64,000 nucleotides of DNA from Bacillus sp. NP157 (GTDB lineage Bacteria; Pseudomonadota; Gammaproteobacteria; Xanthomonadales; Rhodanobacteraceae). The position numbers and the translations under genes are program-made. Below the pieces are notes generated by a model. The model was given only the letters and a program-made list of their open reading frames with translations, was not told where the DNA came from and searched no databases. The stretch covers positions 4,026,001-4,090,000 of the forward strand of contig CP076546.1 in assembly GCA_018889975.1 (NCBI GenBank). Direction: 5' to 3'. This document shows, piece by piece, positions 61,054 through 64,000 of the stretch. How positions within the stretch are numbered: the first letter of the stretch is position 1; each line of letters begins with the position of its first letter.

Positions 61054-62532
61054 TCAGTCGTCGCTCGCGGTGTTGCCGCCCTTCGCGCTGGCCAGCTTGT
61101 AGTTGCTGTCCAGCTGGTTGAGGCGGGCGAGCTGCGGACCGACGACGTCCTTCTTGAACTTCGCCAGCTGGGCCGCCGGCAGAGGCTCCGGCTTCGGCAG
61201 GGTGACCGTCTGCGGGTCGCGCTGCACGTTGTTGACGCGGAATTCGTAGTGCAGGTGCGGGCCGGTGGCCAGGCCGGTCATGCCGACGAAGCCGATCGTG
61301 GTGCCCTGGCTGACATGCTGGCCGACGCGCAGGTTGGCGAAGCGCGACATGTGGCCGTAAGCAGTGCTGATGGTGCCGTTGTGCTGGATCACCACGAAGT
61401 TGCCGTAGCCATTCATCCAGCCGCGGAACTTGACGACGCCATCGCCGGCAGCGTGGATCGGCGTGCCGGTCGGTGCGGCGTAATCGACGCCCTTGTGCGC
61501 GCGCATCTTGCCAAGGATCGGATGCATGCGGCCGGCGCTGAACTGCGACGAGATGCGGGTGAAGTCGACCGGGATGCGCAGGAACGAACCCACCAGCGGA
61601 CGGCCTTCCTCGCTGAAGTAGCTGAACTTGCCATCGGCCGTCTTATAGCGATACGCCGTGTAACGCTTGCCCTGGTTCACGAACTCGGCGGCGACGATGT
61701 CGCCCTCGCGCAGGTAGGCGCCATCGCTGTATACGTCGTCATAGATGACGGTGAAGCTGTCGCCGACGCGCAGGTCCTGGACGAAGTCGATGTCGTACTT
61801 GAACGCTTCGGCAAGCTTGAGGACCATCGCGTTGCTCATGCCGGCCTTGGAGGCGGCACCGAACAGCGAGCTATCGATCACGCCGTGCGAGATGTGTTCG
61901 CGGCGCTGCACGTCGCGCACCTGGGTGGTCAGCTTCGCGGTATCGCCATCGAGGCGGAGCGTGGCGATGGTGGCTTCGTCCTGGTCGAAGCGCACGCCCT
62001 TGAGCGCATGGTCCGCACCGACGAGGAACTGGAATTCCTGGCCCGGCTTGATCTGATGGAAGACCTTCGTGCCGCCCGCGCCGTCGATGACGTGCTGCAG
62101 GTCGGTCATGGTGAGGCCTTGCGCAAGGAAGATGTCGGCGAGCGTCTGGCCGGCTTCCACCTGCACGGTCTGCCATTCTTCCGTCGGGACGAGCGGCTTG
62201 ATGGCGGACGGGTCCATCTTCGGCAACGCGAGGGGCACCACGTTGTGCGGACCGGCTACCGTCGTGACGCTGGCGGTGGTCGTGAACTTCGGCGACTTCA
62301 TCGCGCCGGCCCACGCGGGGATGACCAGCGCCGACAGGATGACGAGCACGAACGCGGTGCCCGCGAGGATCCATCGCTCGCGCGACCAGCTCAGCGGTTC
62401 CGACGACGCATTGCGACTGAACGACCAGTGGGCCGCACGGCTGTCATAGAAGTGGGAGTGGCGCCGCTGCGCCTTGCGGCGAATGGCCTGCTTGCGCGCG
62501 CTCTGTTGCGCGCTTCGAATCTCATCACCCAT
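61054..62532 (-). CDS. LytM-type M23 peptidoglycan endopeptidase (MepM-like)
   Basis: A 492-residue envelope peptidase. One N-terminal membrane segment (about 57-77), an OapA/LysM-like region (about 115-200, TVQVEAGQTLADIFLAQGLTMTDL), a linker domain, and a C-terminal M23 domain (about 335-430) with zinc ligands in GRMHPILGKMRAHKGVDYAAP (HxxxD) and GPHLHYEF (HxH). The active site looks intact, so it should cleave cross-link peptides like E. coli MepM. ATG 62532 is taken as start; in-frame ATGs at 62574 and 62589 would add only basic residues. It is upstream of anmK by 3 bases and divergent from tyrS, the conserved xanthomonad arrangement. Confidence 0.9.
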   Translation of the reverse strand: MGDEIRSAQQSARKQAIRRKAQRRHSHFYDSRAAHWSFSRNASSEPLSWSRERWILAGTAFVLVILSALVIPAWAGAMKSPKFTTTASVTTVAGPHNVVPLALPKMDPSAIKPLVPTEEWQTVQVEAGQTLADIFLAQGLTMTDLQHVIDGAGGTKVFHQIKPGQEFQFLVGADHALKGVRFDQDEATIATLRLDGDTAKLTTQVRDVQRREHISHGVIDSSLFGAASKAGMSNAMVLKLAEAFKYDIDFVQDLRVGDSFTVIYDDVYSDGAYLREGDIVAAEFVNQGKRYTAYRYKTADGKFSYFSEEGRPLVGSFLRIPVDFTRISSQFSAGRMHPILGKMRAHKGVDYAAPTGTPIHAAGDGVVKFRGWMNGYGNFVVIQHNGTISTAYGHMSRFANLRVGQHVSQGTTIGFVGMTGLATGPHLHYEFRVNNVQRDPQTVTLPKPEPLPAAQLAKFKKDVVGPQLARLNQLDSNYKLASAKGGNTASDD

Positions 62533-62724
62533 TGTCTTTCTTGTATCCGCTCGCCCCGTGTTGTCGCGTACCATAACGGCCTCGTGCAAAAGACGTCAAC
62601 GCCTTTCACATCAAGGCTTTGCATCGCATGTCGCGGTTAACGCACAATTAACCGCTACGCGTCCTTCACATACATTTGTGAAGTTGCGAAACCCATACAT
62701 ACGTACGTAAAGAAGAGAGTAAGC

Positions 62725-63930
62725 ATGAACGACCTGGAGCAGTCGCTGGCCCTTATCGCGCGCGGCGCGGACGAGATCATCAAGAAGGAAGACCTCGAGG
62801 CACGCCTCAAGACCGGTCGTCCCCTGCGCATCAAGGCGGGCTTCGACCCGACCGCGCCGGATCTCCACATCGGCCACACCGTGCTTCTTAACAAGATGCG
62901 CCAGTTCCAGGACCTGGGCCACCAGGTCATCTTCCTGATCGGCGACTTCACCGGGATGATCGGCGACCCCACCGGCAAGAACGTCACCCGCAAGCCGCTC
63001 ACCCGCGAGGACGTGCTGGCCAACGCCCAGACCTACGCCGAGCAGGTCTATAAGGTGCTCGATAAGGAGAAGACCGAGCTGCGCTTCAATTCGGAGTGGT
63101 TCGGCAAGATGGGCGCCGCGGACATGATCCGCCTGGCGGCCCAGCACACCGTGGCGCGCATGCTGGAGCGGGACGACTTCGCCAAGCGCTATAAGGGTGA
63201 GCAGCCGATCGCCATCCACGAGTTCCTTTACCCGCTGGTCCAGGGCTACGACTCCGTCGCCCTCGAGGCCGACGTGGAGCTCGGCGGCACCGACCAGAAA
63301 TTCAACCTGTTGATGGGCCGTGCCCTGCAGGAGCACCACGGCCAGCCGCCGCAGATCGTCCTGACCATGCCGCTGCTCGAGGGGCTGGACGGGGTCAACA
63401 AGATGTCCAAGTCGCTGGGTAACTACATAGGCATCAGTGAACCGGCCATCGATATCGTCACCAAGACGATGAAGATCGGCGACGAGCTGATGTGGCGCTG
63501 GTTCGAGCTGCTCAGCTTCGATGTGTCGCTGGACGAGCTGGCACGGATGAAGGTGGACATCGCCTCCGGGGCGCTCAACCCGCGCGATGCCAAGCTGCGG
63601 CTGGCCCGCGAGCTGGCGACGCGCTTCCATGACGCCGCCGCCGCCGAGCAGGCCATTGCGGGCTGGCACGCCGTGGTGACGGGGCAGGGCGATACCTCGC
63701 TGCTTCCTCTTACGGACATCCAGGCGCCGGCCGAAGGCTTCCGTCTTGCTTCCCTTTTGACCGCCGCGGGCGTCACGCCGAGCAATTCCGAGGCGAACCG
63801 CAAGCTCAAGGAGCGCGCGGTGCGTATCGATGGCGAGGTGGTGGAAGACGCAGCACGTGTGTTTACGGCAGGTTTTGAAGGCGTGCTCCAGGTCGGCAAG
63901 CGAAACTTCGCCCGTATCCGCCTGATTTAA
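62725..63930 (+). CDS. tyrS: Tyrosyl-tRNA synthetase
   Basis: A 401-residue class I synthetase of the shorter bacterial TyrRS subtype. [17 protein letters not shown] carries the HIGH motif (near 40-56), [12 protein letters not shown] the KMSKS motif (near 226-237), and a C-terminal S4-type RNA-binding domain is present (about 335-395, [20 protein letters not shown]). All key motifs are intact. GAGAG lies 8 bases before ATG 62725. The 135-base gap to the divergent peptidase gene holds its promoter. The stop is followed by 70 bases with an rRNA-type promoter and no clear terminator. Confidence 0.96.
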   Translation: MNDLEQSLALIARGADEIIKKEDLEARLKTGRPLRIKAGFDPTAPDLHIGHTVLLNKMRQFQDLGHQVIFLIGDFTGMIGDPTGKNVTRKPLTREDVLANAQTYAEQVYKVLDKEKTELRFNSEWFGKMGAADMIRLAAQHTVARMLERDDFAKRYKGEQPIAIHEFLYPLVQGYDSVALEADVELGGTDQKFNLLMGRALQEHHGQPPQIVLTMPLLEGLDGVNKMSKSLGNYIGISEPAIDIVTKTMKIGDELMWRWFELLSFDVSLDELARMKVDIASGALNPRDAKLRLARELATRFHDAAAAEQAIAGWHAVVTGQGDTSLLPLTDIQAPAEGFRLASLLTAAGVTPSNSEANRKLKERAVRIDGEVVEDAARVFTAGFEGVLQVGKRNFARIRLI

Positions 63931-63937
63931 CGGCGCT

Positions 63938-64000
63938 TTCAAAAAAAGTTCACAAAAGGGGTTGCAGCAGGTCTGAAAAACCGTATTATTCGCCTCCCCG
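63938..64000 (+). promoter_or_regulatory. Strong stringent-type promoter at the window edge, probable rRNA operon promoter
   Basis: TTGCAG (63962-63967) and TATTAT (63984-63989) are separated by 16 bases. An A/T-rich stretch at 63938-63956 lies upstream like an UP element, and the sequence after the minus-10 box is a GC-rich discriminator (CGCCTCCCCG). This set is typical of stringently controlled stable-RNA promoters. In xanthomonads an rRNA operon often follows tyrS, which supports that reading; the transcribed gene itself lies beyond the window. Confidence 0.65.

Overview
The window is a high-GC, gene-dense chromosomal segment of a gammaproteobacterium. The gene set and order suggest the Xanthomonadales, probably a Rhodanobacteraceae member such as Luteibacter or Dyella. 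Pointers are the coaBC-dut-phosphomannomutase order, the tyrS / M23 peptidase / anmK arrangement with an rRNA-type promoter after tyrS, the class of short GTAG-headed REP palindromes, and many small secreted proteins of unknown role. The genus is an inference from context. I found no prophage, insertion sequence, CRISPR array, tRNA or rRNA gene inside the window.

Layout. 1-6.1 kb: the tail of a dodecin gene, a small Cys/His-rich protein, and a czcCBA-type heavy-metal RND operon. 6.1-12.2 kb: an MmyB-type regulator divergent from an SDR protein, an esterase-like hydrolase, a GST with an unknown secreted partner, and small proteins including a degenerate AroQ-like protein. 12.2-14.9 kb: a divergent MurJ-family protein, a small unknown protein and an Asp/Glu racemase. 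14.9-20.0 kb: a three-gene light-sensing phosphorelay (bacteriophytochrome, single-domain response regulator, hybrid kinase). 20.2-24.1 kb: a fasciclin protein and a large trimeric autotransporter adhesin. 24.5-27.7 kb: an MFS-GNAT fusion, a YciI-like protein and a GlxA-type regulator. 27.8-29.9 kb: two unknown exported or anchored proteins and an XRE/membrane-protein pair preceded by three tandem palindromic operators. 30.0-32.8 kb: ntrB-ntrC-GNAT. 33.0-38.7 kb: a PAS-GGDEF-EAL protein, an unknown protein, a FadI-like thiolase and a TonB-like protein. 38.8-42.8 kb: a phospholipase D-family lipoprotein, YceI, SixA, an orphan ParA and a small membrane protein. 43-48 kb: an unknown secreted protein, spermidine synthase, arginine decarboxylase and a beta-hydroxyacid dehydrogenase. 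48.1-56 kb: SPOR protein, ArgS, RadC, CoaBC, Dut and a membrane-anchored phosphomannomutase. 56-58.2 kb: a DUF4124-like protein, PyrE and an ExoIII-family nuclease. 58.2-64 kb: AmpG, an RHH protein, AnmK, a LytM peptidase, TyrS and a strong stringent-type promoter at the edge.

Genes that appear to work together: the czc genes (translationally coupled efflux pump); the phytochrome triad (overlapping or near-adjacent genes on one strand); ntrBC (nitrogen control); speE/speA (polyamines from arginine, divergent); AmpG, AnmK and the M23 peptidase (peptidoglycan turnover and recycling); and coaBC-dut-pmm. REP elements sit at three of the convergent gene junctions, and in two cases a REP supplies the stop codon of the neighbouring gene.

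Most notable: a MurJ-family protein lacking several charged residues of canonical MurJ, an AroQ-like pseudoenzyme, REP palindromes whose GTAG head carries a gene's TAG stop, a three-unit 18-bp-period operator array, and an MFS transporter fused to an acetyltransferase. All functional statements rest on sequence reading only.
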